Both the position numbers and the translations under genes were made by a program. From NCBI RefSeq assembly GCF_000012385.1, contig NC_007940.1:1458077-1522076 (forward strand): a stretch of DNA of 64,000 nt, given 5' to 3'. This stretch comes from Rickettsia bellii RML369-C. GTDB lineage: Bacteria > Pseudomonadota > Alphaproteobacteria > Rickettsiales > Rickettsiaceae. Positions 10,732 through 19,950 of this stretch are shown piece by piece. Each line of letters opens with the position of its first letter. Positions within the stretch are counted from its first letter, which is position 1. The notes under the pieces were generated by a model that had not been told where the DNA came from, made no database searches, and saw only the letters and a program-made list of their open reading frames with translations.

Positions 10732-11449
10732 TTATAGCATGTTATGACCGCCATTGATTGAGATAGTTTCACCCGTAATAAAACCGGCATTTTCATCAAC
10801 TAGAAATGCTACTGCTCTTGCGATTTCTTCAGGTTGCCCTAATCTTTTTTTCGGAATACTATTAACGATTTTTGCAAGCACATCTTCAGGTACTGCTCCT
10901 ACCATTTCCGTTGCAATATATCCAGGAGCTATACAATTAACCGTGATATTTTTAGAAGCAGTTTCACGTGCTAAGGCTTTAGTAAAGCCAATAATTCCAG
11001 CTTTAGCAGCAGAGTAATTAGTCTGCCCGATTTGTCCTGCTTGGGCGTTGATTGAGCTGATATTTACTATACGACCGTAATTTTGATTTCGCATCGGCTC
11101 GATTACGTTACTTGACATATTAAAGCAAGAATTGAGATTAACGTTAATTACATCGTTCCAATCTTGATGACTCATTTTATGCAGCATTTTATCTTTGGTA
11201 ATTCCGGCATTATTAACCAAAATGCTTACCGGCTGTTTATATTCCTATTCAATTTCTTTTATCGCTCTTCTGCAATCTTCAAAATCTGCAACATTCCAAC
11301 GTTTTGTTTTGATACCATATTGCTCTTCCATAGCTTTTGCAGCTTCATGATTACTAAAAAAATTAGCAATAACAGTTATTTTTTAATTCTTTGGCAATAG
11401 ACTCTCCTATTCCTCTAGTACCACCTGTTACAACTGCTAAATGCGACAT
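10732..11449 (-). pseudogene. phbB: Acetoacetyl-CoA reductase (short-chain dehydrogenase), disrupted
   Basis: NADPH-dependent reductase making 3-hydroxybutyryl-CoA for polyhydroxybutyrate. The 5' part (MSHLAVVTGGTRGIGESIAK, from 11449) has the Rossmann TGGTRGIG motif but goes out of frame at an A6 run about 22 residues in. The middle part (NFFSNHEAAKAMEEQYGIK) then reaches an in-frame TAG near 11248 between two Glu codons. The 3' part, open from 11220, keeps NNAG, the catalytic YSAAKAG and the C-terminal GGHNML. Two independent lesions make this a true pseudogene rather than one sequencing error. A bdhA-like gene acting on 3-hydroxybutyrate is intact at 25812. Confidence 0.88.
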
Positions 11450-11451
11450 TA

Positions 11452-13563
11452 TTACCTCCCTATATTATTATCTTTATTACGTTGATTTACTTTTTGTGCA
11501 AATGTAACATTAGAAGTAATTTTTTCTCCATTACCTAATTCCACTTTAGGATTATATATTATTTTTTGTTGAGCTTTATTTAAATCCGGTATTAGTTCAG
11601 TTAGTTCAGTTAGTTCAGTTAGTTCATTTTTTGGAGTAGTTACCACAACAGAAGGTGTTTGTATATTTGCAGTTATTTCATAATTTGTCGTTTGATACGG
11701 ATTAGGCGTTTCTTTAGCTTTTTTCTGCTCTACTGGTTCATTAATTACCTGACCTTTTTCAAGTTTCTTAATTTTATTATTAGCTCCCGATGGCTCAATC
11801 ATACTTTTTAATGATTCTTGTCTAGATTCAGGAAAACCTTGTGCCGTCACTTTTAATGTACCATAACATCCGATTGTAGCACCACCCGCATAAACTCCGC
11901 CAGCTTGACCAGCAGTATGACCTGCTTTTAAAAGCTGTTCATCAGCAGCTTTTACTTCTATTCCTAATCTATTAGCTATAGCAGTACTAGTTTGGTCATG
12001 TTCGGCAAGACCTGTACGATCCTTACCACTTGCACACATAGTAAGCGTTTCGTGCTTTGGAACATCTTTAAAAATAGAGTCATTAGAATTTGAGATTTGG
12101 TTGCTTAAGTAATTTAATTTTCGTGAAATGCTACTACTTATATTTTCTTTATCTGCACCTCTATAAAAAATTGCGTCAGCTTTTTCTATATCTTGTTTTA
12201 AACTAGCTGCATTAGTTAATATTTCATGAGCTTGCTTAGATAACCTACCTGCATTAAATTCTGTATTCAGCATTATTTTTAGATCACCTTTTGGTTTATT
12301 AATACCAAATAATCTTTCTAATTTACCACGTGGTTTTAAATGGGTCGCAATATCTTTGAAGTTAGCTTCTTTTGGTAAATTATTAGCCAAATCGTTAAGT
12401 TGTTCTTTTGTACCACCAAAATGATTAAAACCTGCGATTTTTCTAAATTTATTAAACGCTGTATTAGTATAACGACCTCCTACATGATCTATAGCTCTTT
12501 TAGTAAGAGTTACTAACTTCGCATCAGGGTGCGGCACTACAAAATTTGCAGCTCCACTATTTAAAGTATTAGCATGCAATTTATGATCGCCCATCCATTC
12601 TTGAGCTTGCTTAGTATTTAAATCTGTAATTCTTTGTTGTGATTCTTTATCACGAGAAATAGAAGCAAGAGTTCCTGCATGTTTAGAGTTATGTATTATT
12701 TCAATAGGTTTATTTTCTTCAGCTATTGCTGTAATTTTCTCAAAAGCGTTTTTCATTCCTACTATTTGACGCAATTGAGTAGGGATAACATGCTCACCTT
12801 CTTTGATTGTTTCAGCATATTTATTAACTAACTGTCTTTCCCAACTAGGCATTTTCTTGAACCAATCTTTATCGGCTCTATTCTGATATTCTGCTTTTTG
12901 CTCATCAGTTATACCCTTTAGTGCTACTTCTGCCTCAATAACAGTATGATCTTTACCATTTTTATCTTTAATATTTGAGAGCGTTGCTATATTACAATGT
13001 TCATCATTAAAATTCTGAAAATCTTTTGCTACATTTAGCTTTTTATGCACCTCTTTAATGCCATTATTTTCTAGCAGTATGGCTATATCATTAATCTTAT
13101 CCTTTACATTAGGAGAGATCTGCATTTGAGAATTTTTTTCATTATCTTTATGAAAGCTATCAATAAAATCTACTGCTTGTTTTTTTAATTCTGTTTTAAG
13201 TGCTTCCGGTTTTCCTTCGATTTCAGCTATGTCTATTGCTGCTCTTATGACATTTAAATATTGCATCTCAAAGCTTTCCGTTCCAAGCTCTCGAGGATCT
13301 TTAGCATTTCGTGCATCACGAATTATTATCGGTGTTGTACCTTCTATCAACGGATCAATTTTAGTAAGTGTTATACCGGTTCTTTCTTCACGTAAAATTT
13401 CAAGTTTTTGTAATGCTTCAGTAAAATTACCGCTTTTAACTGCTTCTCTAACTTCATCTCTGTTTGTATGTAGAGGATCTTGTTTGTTATTTGCTAAAAA
13501 TTCATTTGTTTGTGTTATGAGAAAATATTTATCTGCGTCGAATTGTTCTTTTAATGAGGACAT
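11452..13563 (-). CDS. Large protein with CX5R phosphatase motif, candidate effector
   Basis: A 703-residue protein with the P-loop CASGKDRTG at residues 510-518 (Cys510, Arg516). This is the signature of cysteine-based phosphatases and is closest by eye to the SopB/IpgD type of inositol-phosphate phosphatase (xCxSGKDRTG), secreted effectors that remodel host phosphoinositides. The preceding 500 residues are mainly helical and polar, without signal peptide. The stretch after the motif (HTAGQAGGVYAGGATIGCYG) is glycine-rich. Near residues 645-657 a 9-base repeat encodes ELT units (11592-11626). Substrate and secretion are inference; a tyrosine-phosphatase-like activity is the alternative. It ends 3 bases from the phbB pseudogene. 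Confidence 0.6.
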   Translation of the reverse strand: MSSLKEQFDADKYFLITQTNEFLANNKQDPLHTNRDEVREAVKSGNFTEALQKLEILREERTGITLTKIDPLIEGTTPIIIRDARNAKDPRELGTESFEMQYLNVIRAAIDIAEIEGKPEALKTELKKQAVDFIDSFHKDNEKNSQMQISPNVKDKINDIAILLENNGIKEVHKKLNVAKDFQNFNDEHCNIATLSNIKDKNGKDHTVIEAEVALKGITDEQKAEYQNRADKDWFKKMPSWERQLVNKYAETIKEGEHVIPTQLRQIVGMKNAFEKITAIAEENKPIEIIHNSKHAGTLASISRDKESQQRITDLNTKQAQEWMGDHKLHANTLNSGAANFVVPHPDAKLVTLTKRAIDHVGGRYTNTAFNKFRKIAGFNHFGGTKEQLNDLANNLPKEANFKDIATHLKPRGKLERLFGINKPKGDLKIMLNTEFNAGRLSKQAHEILTNAASLKQDIEKADAIFYRGADKENISSSISRKLNYLSNQISNSNDSIFKDVPKHETLTMCASGKDRTGLAEHDQTSTAIANRLGIEVKAADEQLLKAGHTAGQAGGVYAGGATIGCYGTLKVTAQGFPESRQESLKSMIEPSGANNKIKKLEKGQVINEPVEQKKAKETPNPYQTTNYEITANIQTPSVVVTTPKNELTELTELTELIPDLNKAQQKIIYNPKVELGNGEKITSNVTFAQKVNQRNKDNNIGR

Positions 13564-13604
13564 AGTGAAAGCTTTATATATTAATATTTAGTTTAGTTAG
13601 ATAG

Positions 13605-13732
13605 TAGACGAAGTTTTATTTGGAAAAGAGCAAGAAGTTTATAAGCACGAGGAACGGAGCATAGATAAACTACGTGAGTACCTCAGCACCTGTAGGACGT
13701 CGCCGTCAATTTTTCAAATAAAACGAGTATAC
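13605..13732. repeat. Rickettsia palindromic-element-like repeat (family with GTACGTGAG core)
   Basis: Starts AGACGAAGTTTTATTTGGAA, has a core with ACTACGTGAGTACC, and ends CAAATAAAACGAGTATACC, so its two ends are imperfect inverted copies. Related copies lie at 17661-17788, 31243-31370, 45922-46035, 56592-56711 and 59483-59608. It sits between the divergent genes at 13563 and 13941. Confidence 0.75.
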
Positions 13733-13858
13733 CGCAAATACTTCAAAAGTTGGTAAGTCAAATAAGCGGTGAGTCTGCGGAACGTAGATAAACTACGTGA
13801 GCAAAGACGAATCCCGAAATTTGGCTTGCCAAATCTTGAAGTATTAAAGGTATATACC
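13733..13858. repeat. Second palindromic repeat, adjoining the first
   Basis: Begins CAAATACTTCAAAAGTTGGT and ends CCAAATCTTGAAGTATTAAA, again inverted termini, with the shared internal GTAGATAAACTACGTGAG. A truncated relative of the left end (ATACTTCAAAATTTGGAAAG) is at about 43645-43700. Confidence 0.65.
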
Positions 13859-13866
13859 CTTGTATT
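13835..13866 (+). promoter_or_regulatory. Possible heat-shock (sigma-32-like) promoter for clpB
   Basis: CTTGAAG at 13835-13841, a 15-base spacer and ACCCTTGTAT resemble the sigma-32 pattern CTTGAAA / CCCCATnT. It lies about 75 bases before the clpB start and the -35 part is the end of a palindromic repeat. The match is partial, so this is a weak call. Confidence 0.3.
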
Positions 13867-13940
13867 ATAATTTTAAAGTAATTATATAAACAATATCTAT
13901 TAAAAAATTTTAATCTTATTAATTAAAATATATTATTTAT

Positions 13941-16517
13941 ATGAATATTGATAAATTTACTGCACATGCTAAATCAGCGATAACAAACTGTCAACATATT
14001 GCTGCTAAAAATGATCATCAGCAAATATTACCTTTGCACTTATTAGCTAGTCTTTTTAATGAAGATACTGGGATTATCAGAACGCTTATTAATAATAGCG
14101 GAGGTAACTTAAATATTTTAGCTGATCAAGTACAAGTAGAATTAAATAAAATTCCAAAAGTACAAGTTGATGGCGGAGGAACAATTTATTCTTCTGCCGA
14201 ACTCCTTAAAGTTTTACAAAGAGCTGATGACCTTGCTAAAAATAATGGGGATAGCTTTGTTACGATTGAGCGTATTTTGGAAGCTTTAAGTTTTGATAAT
14301 ACTATAGCTGGTAAAATTTTAACCAATAATGGAATCAGTAGTAAGAAGCTAGCGGCTAGTATTTTGCAGCTTCGTAAAGGCAAAAAAGCGGATACTGAAT
14401 CAGCAGAAAATAGCTATGATGCTCTAAAAAAATACGGCAGAGACGTAACTGAGCTTGCTGAAAGTGGTAAGCTTGACCCGATAATCGGACGTGATGAAGA
14501 AATCAGAAGAACAGTGCAAGTATTATCTCGTCGTATGAAAAATAACCCTGTGTTAATTGGTGAGCCTGGTGTTGGTAAAACTGCGATAATCGAAGGGTTA
14601 GCACAACGAATATTTAGCAAAGATGTGCCAGAAACTCTTATTAATTGCCGAATTATCGAGCTTGATATGGGAGCGTTGATTGCGGGAGCAAAATATCGTG
14701 GTGAGTTTGAAGAGCGGCTTAAAGCTGTTCTTGGTGAAATAAAAGAATCAAGTGGTGAGATTATTTTATTTATCGATGAATTACATTTATTAGTCGGTAC
14801 GGGTAAAACTGACGGAGCTATGGACGCATCGAACTTACTAAAGCCGATGCTTGCACGCGGTGAACTACATTGTATCGGAGCTACCACTTTAGACGAGTAC
14901 CGCAAATATATCGAGAAAGACGCCGCTTTTGCTCGTCGCTTCCAGCCTGTTTATGTTAGCGAGCCAACTGTAGAGGATACGATATCCATACTTAGAGGTA
15001 TTAAGGAAAAGTATGAACTGCACCATGCCGTACGGATTTCCGATAGTGCGATAGTTGCGGCAGCAACTCTATCAAACCGCTATATTACGGATCGTTTTCT
15101 ACCTGATAAAGCGATTGATTTAATTGATGAAGCTTGTAGCCGTATGAAAATCGAGCTATCAAGTAAACCTGAAGAACTGGACGAACTAGATCGCCGCATT
15201 ATTCAGATAAAGATAGAGCTTGCAGCTTTGAAAAAAGAAAGCGACGAACATTCTAAAAAGAAAATTGAGCATTTAACCGCAGAGTTAGAAAAGTTGGAAT
15301 CTAACTCTTACGATATGAGTTCTAAATGGCAAGCCGAAAAATCCAAGATTCAAGGGCAGCAGAAACTTAAAGAAGAGTTAGACCGTGCTAGGATTGATTT
15401 AGAGCGAGCAGAACGTGACGCTAATTTAGCTAAAGCTAGTGAGTTAAAATATGGAATCATTCCTGAGATTATGAAAAAAATTCAAGAAACCGAAAATGCT
15501 GACAGTAAAGGCTTGTTAAAGGAAATCGTTTCAGAAAGCGACATAGCAAGCATTATTTCACGTATCACCGGTATTCCGATCGATACAATGCTATCAAGTG
15601 AGCGTGAACGTTTGCTTGTGATGGAGCAAAAATTACGTGAGTCGGTAATAGGGCAGGATGAGGCAATTAAAAGCGTTAGTGATGCCGTTAGAAGATCACG
15701 TGCAGGTATTCAGGATATTAACCGTCCGCTTGGCTCATTTTTATTCCTTGGTCCGACGGGAGTAGGTAAAACAGAGCTGACTAAAGCTTTAGCTGGGTTT
15801 CTTTTCGATGATCGTAACGCCATCTTACGTATCGATATGTCGGAATATATGGAGAAGCATGCTATTTCTCGTTTGATAGGAGCACCTCCCGGGTATGTTG
15901 GATATGATCAGGGTGGAGTCCTTACCGAAGCCGTAAGACGCCGCCCTTATCAAGTTATATTATTCGATGAGGTGGAAAAAGCCCATCCCGATATTTTTAA
16001 TATTATGCTGCAAATCCTAGATGAGGGAAGACTTACCGATAGTCAGGGGATCACGGTTGATTTTAAGAATACTATTATTGTGCTAACCTCTAATTTAGGT
16101 GCTGAAATACTCGTTAACCAAAAAGAGGGTGAAGATACTTATAAGGTAAAAGACCAAGTTATGGAATATGTAAAAATGGTATTTAAACCTGAATTCTTGA
16201 ATAGGTTAGATGAAATTATATTATTCCATAGATTAAACCAAAGTAATATTCACGATATAGTAAAAATTCAGCTAGAGGGTTTAAAGAAAATCTTATCAGC
16301 ACAAAATATCATTCTTGAATTTGATGAACCGGCTTTAAACTATTTAGCCGAAAAAGGCTATGATCCGAGCTTTGGAGCAAGACCATTAAAACGTCTTATC
16401 CAGCGTGAAATACAAAATAACTTAGCTAAGATGATTTTAGCAGGCGAGGTAAGTAGCGGAAAAATAGTAAAAATAACCGCAAAAAAAGAAGAGCTGAAGA
16501 TCCAGATAATTGATTAG
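13941..16517 (+). CDS. clpB: ATP-dependent disaggregase ClpB
   Basis: Hexameric AAA+ chaperone that, with DnaK, pulls polypeptides out of aggregates after heat stress. The protein is 858 residues, the normal length. It has the N-terminal Clp repeat domain ([14 protein letters not shown]), first Walker [14 protein letters not shown] with Walker [10 protein letters not shown], a middle coiled coil (about residues 400-525), second Walker [14 protein letters not shown] with [13 protein letters not shown], and the conserved [15 protein letters not shown] near the C-terminus. It stands alone between repeats and a toxin-antitoxin pair. No defects are seen. Confidence 0.97.
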   Translation: MNIDKFTAHAKSAITNCQHIAAKNDHQQILPLHLLASLFNEDTGIIRTLINNSGGNLNILADQVQVELNKIPKVQVDGGGTIYSSAELLKVLQRADDLAKNNGDSFVTIERILEALSFDNTIAGKILTNNGISSKKLAASILQLRKGKKADTESAENSYDALKKYGRDVTELAESGKLDPIIGRDEEIRRTVQVLSRRMKNNPVLIGEPGVGKTAIIEGLAQRIFSKDVPETLINCRIIELDMGALIAGAKYRGEFEERLKAVLGEIKESSGEIILFIDELHLLVGTGKTDGAMDASNLLKPMLARGELHCIGATTLDEYRKYIEKDAAFARRFQPVYVSEPTVEDTISILRGIKEKYELHHAVRISDSAIVAAATLSNRYITDRFLPDKAIDLIDEACSRMKIELSSKPEELDELDRRIIQIKIELAALKKESDEHSKKKIEHLTAELEKLESNSYDMSSKWQAEKSKIQGQQKLKEELDRARIDLERAERDANLAKASELKYGIIPEIMKKIQETENADSKGLLKEIVSESDIASIISRITGIPIDTMLSSERERLLVMEQKLRESVIGQDEAIKSVSDAVRRSRAGIQDINRPLGSFLFLGPTGVGKTELTKALAGFLFDDRNAILRIDMSEYMEKHAISRLIGAPPGYVGYDQGGVLTEAVRRRPYQVILFDEVEKAHPDIFNIMLQILDEGRLTDSQGITVDFKNTIIVLTSNLGAEILVNQKEGEDTYKVKDQVMEYVKMVFKPEFLNRLDEIILFHRLNQSNIHDIVKIQLEGLKKILSAQNIILEFDEPALNYLAEKGYDPSFGARPLKRLIQREIQNNLAKMILAGEVSSGKIVKITAKKEELKIQIID

Positions 16518-16532
16518 TTTTTATAATAGTGG

Positions 16533-16554
16533 TATAATATACGTATAATATACG
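16533..16554 (+). promoter_or_regulatory. Tandem TATAATATACG repeat at the toxin-antitoxin promoter
   Basis: Two perfect, directly adjoining copies of TATAATATACG (16533-16543 and 16544-16554) contain consensus -10 hexamers (TATAAT) and end 14 bases before the antitoxin ATG. A tandem site at this place is what a self-repressing antitoxin would bind. The promoter role is likely; the operator role is inference. Confidence 0.5.
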
Positions 16555-16568
16555 TGCAAGGTGAATAT

Positions 16569-16799
16569 ATGCAAAAAAAATTAACCATTTCTATAGACGA
16601 AGCTGTTTACCGCAATTTATATTCAGTAATTGGCGAAGGTAAAATTAGTAAATTTATAGAAAATATCATCAAACCATACTTAATTAATGAACAGCTTAAA
16701 GCATCTTATGAAGAAATGGCTCAAGATGAAAAGAGAGAAAAAGAGGCAAATGAATGGATAGAAGGGCTAATTCAGGACGATTTTAATGAAAAGAGGTGA
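16569..16799 (+). CDS. Antitoxin of a MazF/PemK-type pair
   Basis: A 76-residue acidic protein (MQKKLTISIDEAVYRNLYSV) with an N-terminal beta strand followed by helices, as in ribbon-helix-helix repressors, and a Glu-rich C-terminal tail to bind the toxin. I chose ATG 16569 because AAGGTG lies 5 bases upstream; a GTG at 16554 is in frame but lacks such a site. The stop overlaps the start of the toxin gene by 14 bases, the usual coupling of such modules. It probably represses its own promoter through the tandem repeat upstream. Confidence 0.8.
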   Translation: MQKKLTISIDEAVYRNLYSVIGEGKISKFIENIIKPYLINEQLKASYEEMAQDEKREKEANEWIEGLIQDDFNEKR

Positions 16800-17112
16800 A
16801 ATATGGTGGGTAAATTTTGATCCTTCCGTTGGGGGAGAAATAAATAAAATAAGACCTGCAATAATTATTAGTAATGATGCAGCAAATGAAGTATTAAATC
16901 GTATCCAAGTTATACCTTTAACCAGTAATGTAAGTAAATGTTACCCTTGGGAAGTTTATGTAATTGTAAATGGTAAACAAAGTAAAGCCATGACGGATCA
17001 AATAATGACAGCAAGTAAATTAAGGTTAAAATCTAAAATTTCTACAATAACCAGTCAAGAGATGCTATCACTTGAATATGCTTTAAAACTTCAATTAGGT
17101 ATATATTTATAG
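16786..17112 (+). CDS. MazF/PemK-family mRNA interferase toxin
   Basis: A 108-residue endoribonuclease-type toxin. The N-terminus MKRGEIWWVNFDPSVGGEINKIRPAIIIS is the family signature (GEIWWV, then RPAIIIS), with VIPLTSN and the DQIMTASKLRL strand following. Length and motifs are complete, so the pair appears functional. MazF enzymes cut single-stranded mRNA at short sequences; the target here cannot be predicted. It is one of two intact toxin-antitoxin pairs in the window. Confidence 0.9.
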   Translation: MKRGEIWWVNFDPSVGGEINKIRPAIIISNDAANEVLNRIQVIPLTSNVSKCYPWEVYVIVNGKQSKAMTDQIMTASKLRLKSKISTITSQEMLSLEYALKLQLGIYL

Positions 17113-17175
17113 TAAATTAAAGAGTTGTCTTATTGTCATTACTGCGTAAGGCTTGCCCCGCATGGATCAGTTTCC

Positions 17176-17286
17176 CGTCATTGCGAGCGACTGCAAGGAG
17201 CGTGGCAATCCAGAAAAAATAATAAAAATGCTATGCATTTTACTAGATTGCTTCGTCAAAACTTATAGTTTTTCCTCGCAATTACG
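17176..17286. repeat. Palindromic repeat (CGTCATTGCGAG family)
   Basis: Opens with CGTCATTGCGAGCGA and closes with TTTTTCCTCGCAATTACG, an imperfect inverted repeat around AGATTGCTTCGTCAAAA. The same family occurs at 19951-20040, 20359-20455, 30060-30173 and within 44985-45200. Confidence 0.75.
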
Positions 17287-17335
17287 ATATCTATACTTAG
17301 TTAGGAATGCTAACCACGCTCAATTCACTTACCGA

Positions 17336-17363
17336 TTGACTTTTTTAGGAAATGGAATATAAA
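17336..17363 (+). promoter_or_regulatory. Promoter of structured RNA element A
   Basis: TTGACT at 17336-17341, a 16-base spacer and TATAAA at 17358-17363. The related element B has TTGACT, exactly 16 bases and TAGAAT in the same place (29333-29360), which supports both as real sigma-70 promoters. Confidence 0.7.
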
Positions 17364-17369
17364 ATTGTG

Positions 17370-17626
17370 TTTAAAATAGTTAAAGCTATTTCGGGGTTTC
17401 AAAGCCTCTTTGCTATTATGGTATATGCATCAGCCATAAAATGGTGCAATCCTCAATACTTATGGTTGGGGATGATAATAGACATGTCCAGAGCTTAAAG
17501 TACTAACTTTAGGCTTAAAATCTATTGTAAACTGTTAGTAGCGGTTTCTTTGAACTCCCCAACCACCATGAATGTTTTGTGGTGGTTAAAACTTGAGCAA
17601 ATTAAGTTTATATTCAGCGGGGACAC
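17370..17626 (+). ncRNA. Structured RNA element A (leader or small RNA; related to 29367-29616)
   Basis: Predicted transcript of about 220-255 nt. Stems seen: AAATAG/CTATTT at 17374/17386; TATGG/CCATA in 17417-17440; ATAATAG/CTATTGT at 17475/17522; AGCTTAAAG/CTTTAGGCT at 17492/17507. Four segments can pair in exclusive ways: W (17449-17456) with X (17464-17473), X GGTTGGGG (17464-17471) with Y CCCCAACC (17557-17564), and Y' AACCACCA (17561-17568) with Z TGGTGGTT (17580-17587). Copy B keeps all of these with compensatory changes. Homology continues up to the ATG at 17627. No U-run follows the Y':Z hairpin, so it is not a standard terminator. I know no named family that fits. Confidence 0.7.
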
Positions 17627-18134
17627 ATGCTTAATACAAAAAAAATAATAATCTTCCTTATATACTCGTTGAACTTGAAAAATTGGCTACGTCGTCTAAC
17701 AAGTTCTGCGGTACTCACGTATTAAGTATACGCTCCGTTCCTCGTCTTGTTGTCTCCTTGCTCTTTTCCAAGTTGAACTTCGTATATTAAATCTTTATCA
17801 CTGTCAGCAAAATAATTTCCAAACATCAAAAATTATAGAGCAAAATTCATTCCATCATACTACTATACGTAAATTAATCGATGAAATAAAAAATGAGCCT
17901 AAAGGGACTTTTACTATTCTAATTGAGGATATAATACTAAACGATCCAAATAGTATAATTTTTACTTCAAGCCTTGGCACTTTATATTTGCTTGGGTTTA
18001 TTCATACAGAAATATATAAAAAATCTTTCCAAGAGATAAAATTATATGATGGAATAAACGCAAAAAATGATTTTTTAAGTATAGCAGATTTTTGCCTATA
18101 CTATAATTTGGCATGTTATAGAAACATAGAATAA
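17627..18134 (+). pseudogene. Small unknown gene after RNA element A, interrupted by a palindromic repeat
   Basis: An ATG at 17627, in the same position relative to the RNA as the gene at 29617, begins MLNTKKIIIFLI and runs straight into a palindromic repeat (17661-17788), where the frame meets a TAA. Behind the repeat, in another frame, 17805-18134 is open and reads QQNNFQTSKIIEQNSFHH and on to ILIEDIILNDPNSIIFTS, ending CYRNIE. Its pattern (T-IR-L, then ILI-D, then IIF-S-L--L-L) loosely resembles the second half of the 29617 product. The two are therefore possibly related genes, this one broken. Function unknown. Confidence 0.45.
17661..17788. repeat. Palindromic repeat inserted in a small gene
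   Basis: Minus-strand copy of the element at 13605: begins TATACTCGTTGAACTTGAAA and ends TCCAAGTTGAACTTCGTATA, inverted termini. It splits the reading frame at 17627-18134. Confidence 0.8.
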
Positions 18135-18209
18135 ATTATTTAGTCAACATATTGTTGACTAGTATTATAAGCTATAATATAATAAAATTAACTTATAAAT
18201 AATTCTCAA

Positions 18210-18470
18210 ATGGAATATACTCTTTGCTTTTCTAAAACTTCCTTAAAAAATTTGGTCAAAATTTTTGCAAATAAAAGAAAGGTTATATTAGAAAAATTAG
18301 AACAGCTAAGATTAGACCCTTATAAAACAAATAATAATATTAAAAAGTTAATAGGATACGATGCTTATAGGCTAAGAGTTGGAGACTATCGAGTTATATA
18401 TAAAATAAACCAAGGAAGATTAGAGATTTTAGTAATAAATATTGATGTTAGAGGAGAGGTATATAAATGA
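18210..18470 (+). CDS. RelE/ParE-family toxin
   Basis: An 86-residue toxin of the RelE fold. Basic helices (KRKVILEKLEQLRLDPYK) are followed by the strand motif YRLRVGDYRVIYKI, the family signature. RelE proteins cleave mRNA in the ribosomal A site, ParE proteins poison gyrase; the sequence alone does not decide. Toxin precedes antitoxin, as in HigBA-type modules, and the two overlap by ATGA. A broken paralogue with nearly the same core is at 35895-36049. Confidence 0.85.
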   Translation: MEYTLCFSKTSLKNLVKIFANKRKVILEKLEQLRLDPYKTNNNIKKLIGYDAYRLRVGDYRVIYKINQGRLEILVINIDVRGEVYK

Positions 18471-18829
18471 GCGATAAACATATAATAGAGTATCAAGGAA
18501 AACCAGCTTTTGTTGTTCTACCCTTTAATGAATATCAAGAGCTTATAAACTTTAAGAAACGTCACATTACCGATGAAGAATTATATCTTGAGGGAATTGC
18601 TAAAAATGAAGAATATTTTCCTGAAGAATTAGTGCAGAAAATTCTAAGCGGCGAAAATCCTATCAAGGTTTATCGTGAATATAGAGGGCTTTCCCAAGAA
18701 CAATTAGCTACTAAAATTGGTAAAACTAAACAATATATTTCTGCTATTGAAAAAGGATCACGTACCGGTACAATAGATACATTAAAGAAGCTAAGCACTG
18801 TTCTAAATATAGATTTGGATATGCTGTAA
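18467..18829 (+). CDS. XRE-family antitoxin
   Basis: A 120-residue DNA-binding antitoxin translated from the ATGA overlap with the RelE-type toxin. The N-terminal half (IIEYQGKPAFVVLPFNEYQEL) resembles a Phd/YefM-like toxin-binding strand-helix. The C-terminal half is a helix-turn-helix of the Xre/Cro type (GLSQEQLATKIGKTKQYISAIEKG, about residues 77-100). It should neutralise the toxin and repress the operon. Confidence 0.85.
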   Translation: MSDKHIIEYQGKPAFVVLPFNEYQELINFKKRHITDEELYLEGIAKNEEYFPEELVQKILSGENPIKVYREYRGLSQEQLATKIGKTKQYISAIEKGSRTGTIDTLKKLSTVLNIDLDML

Positions 18830-18880
18830 TTTAGTGGCACAACCCTAGTATATGATATATAATGAGTTAATTTCTAGCTT

Positions 18881-19723
18881 TTATATAGTTAGTAATAAAT
18901 GATGTTGATTAATTTTTAAGTTCATCTTTATTAATTCCTCACTATTAAAAAAAACTTGTAGATTCTCTCGAAGTTGTAGAGATTCTTCTTCAGTTATTAA
19001 GCGAGCTAAAACAACTCTGTCTTTAAATTCGTCATACCTAGCTAAAAGCAAGTCTTTATATTCATTAAAATCATAACTAGAAACATAATGTTCTACTTTT
19101 GAAAAAATATTCAAACTTTGACATATATTAGCTAACTTATTGCCTATGTCATAGTGAACCCCGTTAATTTACCCATAAGTCATGACAAGATTATAATAAC
19201 GTTTGAAACTTTCGTTAGTTTCCTGATTATTTAGTTTTTGAAGAGTTGAACTTAGATCAGATTCTTGTAACGAAATTATCCCTTCTTTTTTTAATAAAGA
19301 ACTCATCAGCTTTATAGCTTCAACAGGATTTTTCAGATGCATTAATAGTAATCTAGAATAGACAATATCGGCTTTGGGATAATCATTATTTGATAGTGAG
19401 TAAAGATCACTAACTATAAATGTAACATTTTTGAGTCCTGCATTCTTAATTCTTTGCTGGGCTATTTGGATTTGTTGCTCGCTAATATCAACTGCATATA
19501 CTTGCCCATTATCACCTACTCTAGATGCCATGATCTCAGTCATTGTACCATTTCCACAACCAATATCCCAGATAATGGTGCTTTCTTTTAGACCAGCTTT
19601 TTCAAGTTGCTCTATAGAATGCTGCTTTAACATCTGGTGCTGAAAATCTAAATTTTTAGCTCCTGCTTTTCCTACACCTAATATGTAAGAATTCTTTTGT
19701 TTTAAATTGTTATCATGAGTCAT
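18881..19723 (-). pseudogene. Class I SAM-dependent methyltransferase with internal stop
   Basis: The frame from 19723 encodes a Rossmann methyltransferase: motif I IIWDIGCGNGTMTEI, motif II VYAVDIS, motif IV DIVYSRLLLMHL. It stops at TAA 19169-19171 after LVMTYG, but the same frame continues without further stops through INGVHYDIGNKLANICQSLN to 18881. A single nonsense change has therefore removed the last third. The retained catalytic core might still fold. Substrate unknown; similar proteins methylate small molecules or quinone precursors. Confidence 0.8.
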
Positions 19724-19761
19724 AGTTCGAGACGTTCGTACAAATAGTAAAAACTGAAGAG

Positions 19762-19838
19762 TGGCACGCCCTAAAGGATTCGAACCTCTGACCTACGGAT
19801 TAGAAATCCGTTGCTCTATCCAGCTGAGCTAAGGGCGC
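19762..19838 (-). tRNA. tRNA-Arg (anticodon TCT)
   Basis: On the minus strand: acceptor GCGCCCT/AGGGCGT, D arm AGCTCAGCTGGATAGAGC, anticodon stem ACGGA/TCCGT around loop TTTCTAA, T arm AGAGGTTCGAATCCTTT, then G and an encoded CCA. It reads AGA codons. Confidence 0.97.
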
Positions 19839-19950
19839 TGAAATGGGTGGATATGGTTTATGTGTTTCAGTGCAGTGTTTTTATGGCTCTGAAACCGTTA
19901 TTATTAGTCATCCTGCGGTCAAGCCGGCATTGCCTGCGTGGATGCAAAAT

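Noticed and set aside
13605..13858. Tandem repeats suggesting a CRISPR array.
   Set aside because: These are two palindromic elements of about 125 bases with different ends; there are no short regular repeats with spacers and no cas genes in the window.
17540..17590. GGTTT-TTCGAACTCCCCAACC followed by ACCA looks like the 3' end of a tRNA or the acceptor half of a split tmRNA.
   Set aside because: The ACCACCA is itself paired in a hairpin with TGGTGGTT, no tag-coding sequence follows, and there are two diverged copies, unlike ssrA.
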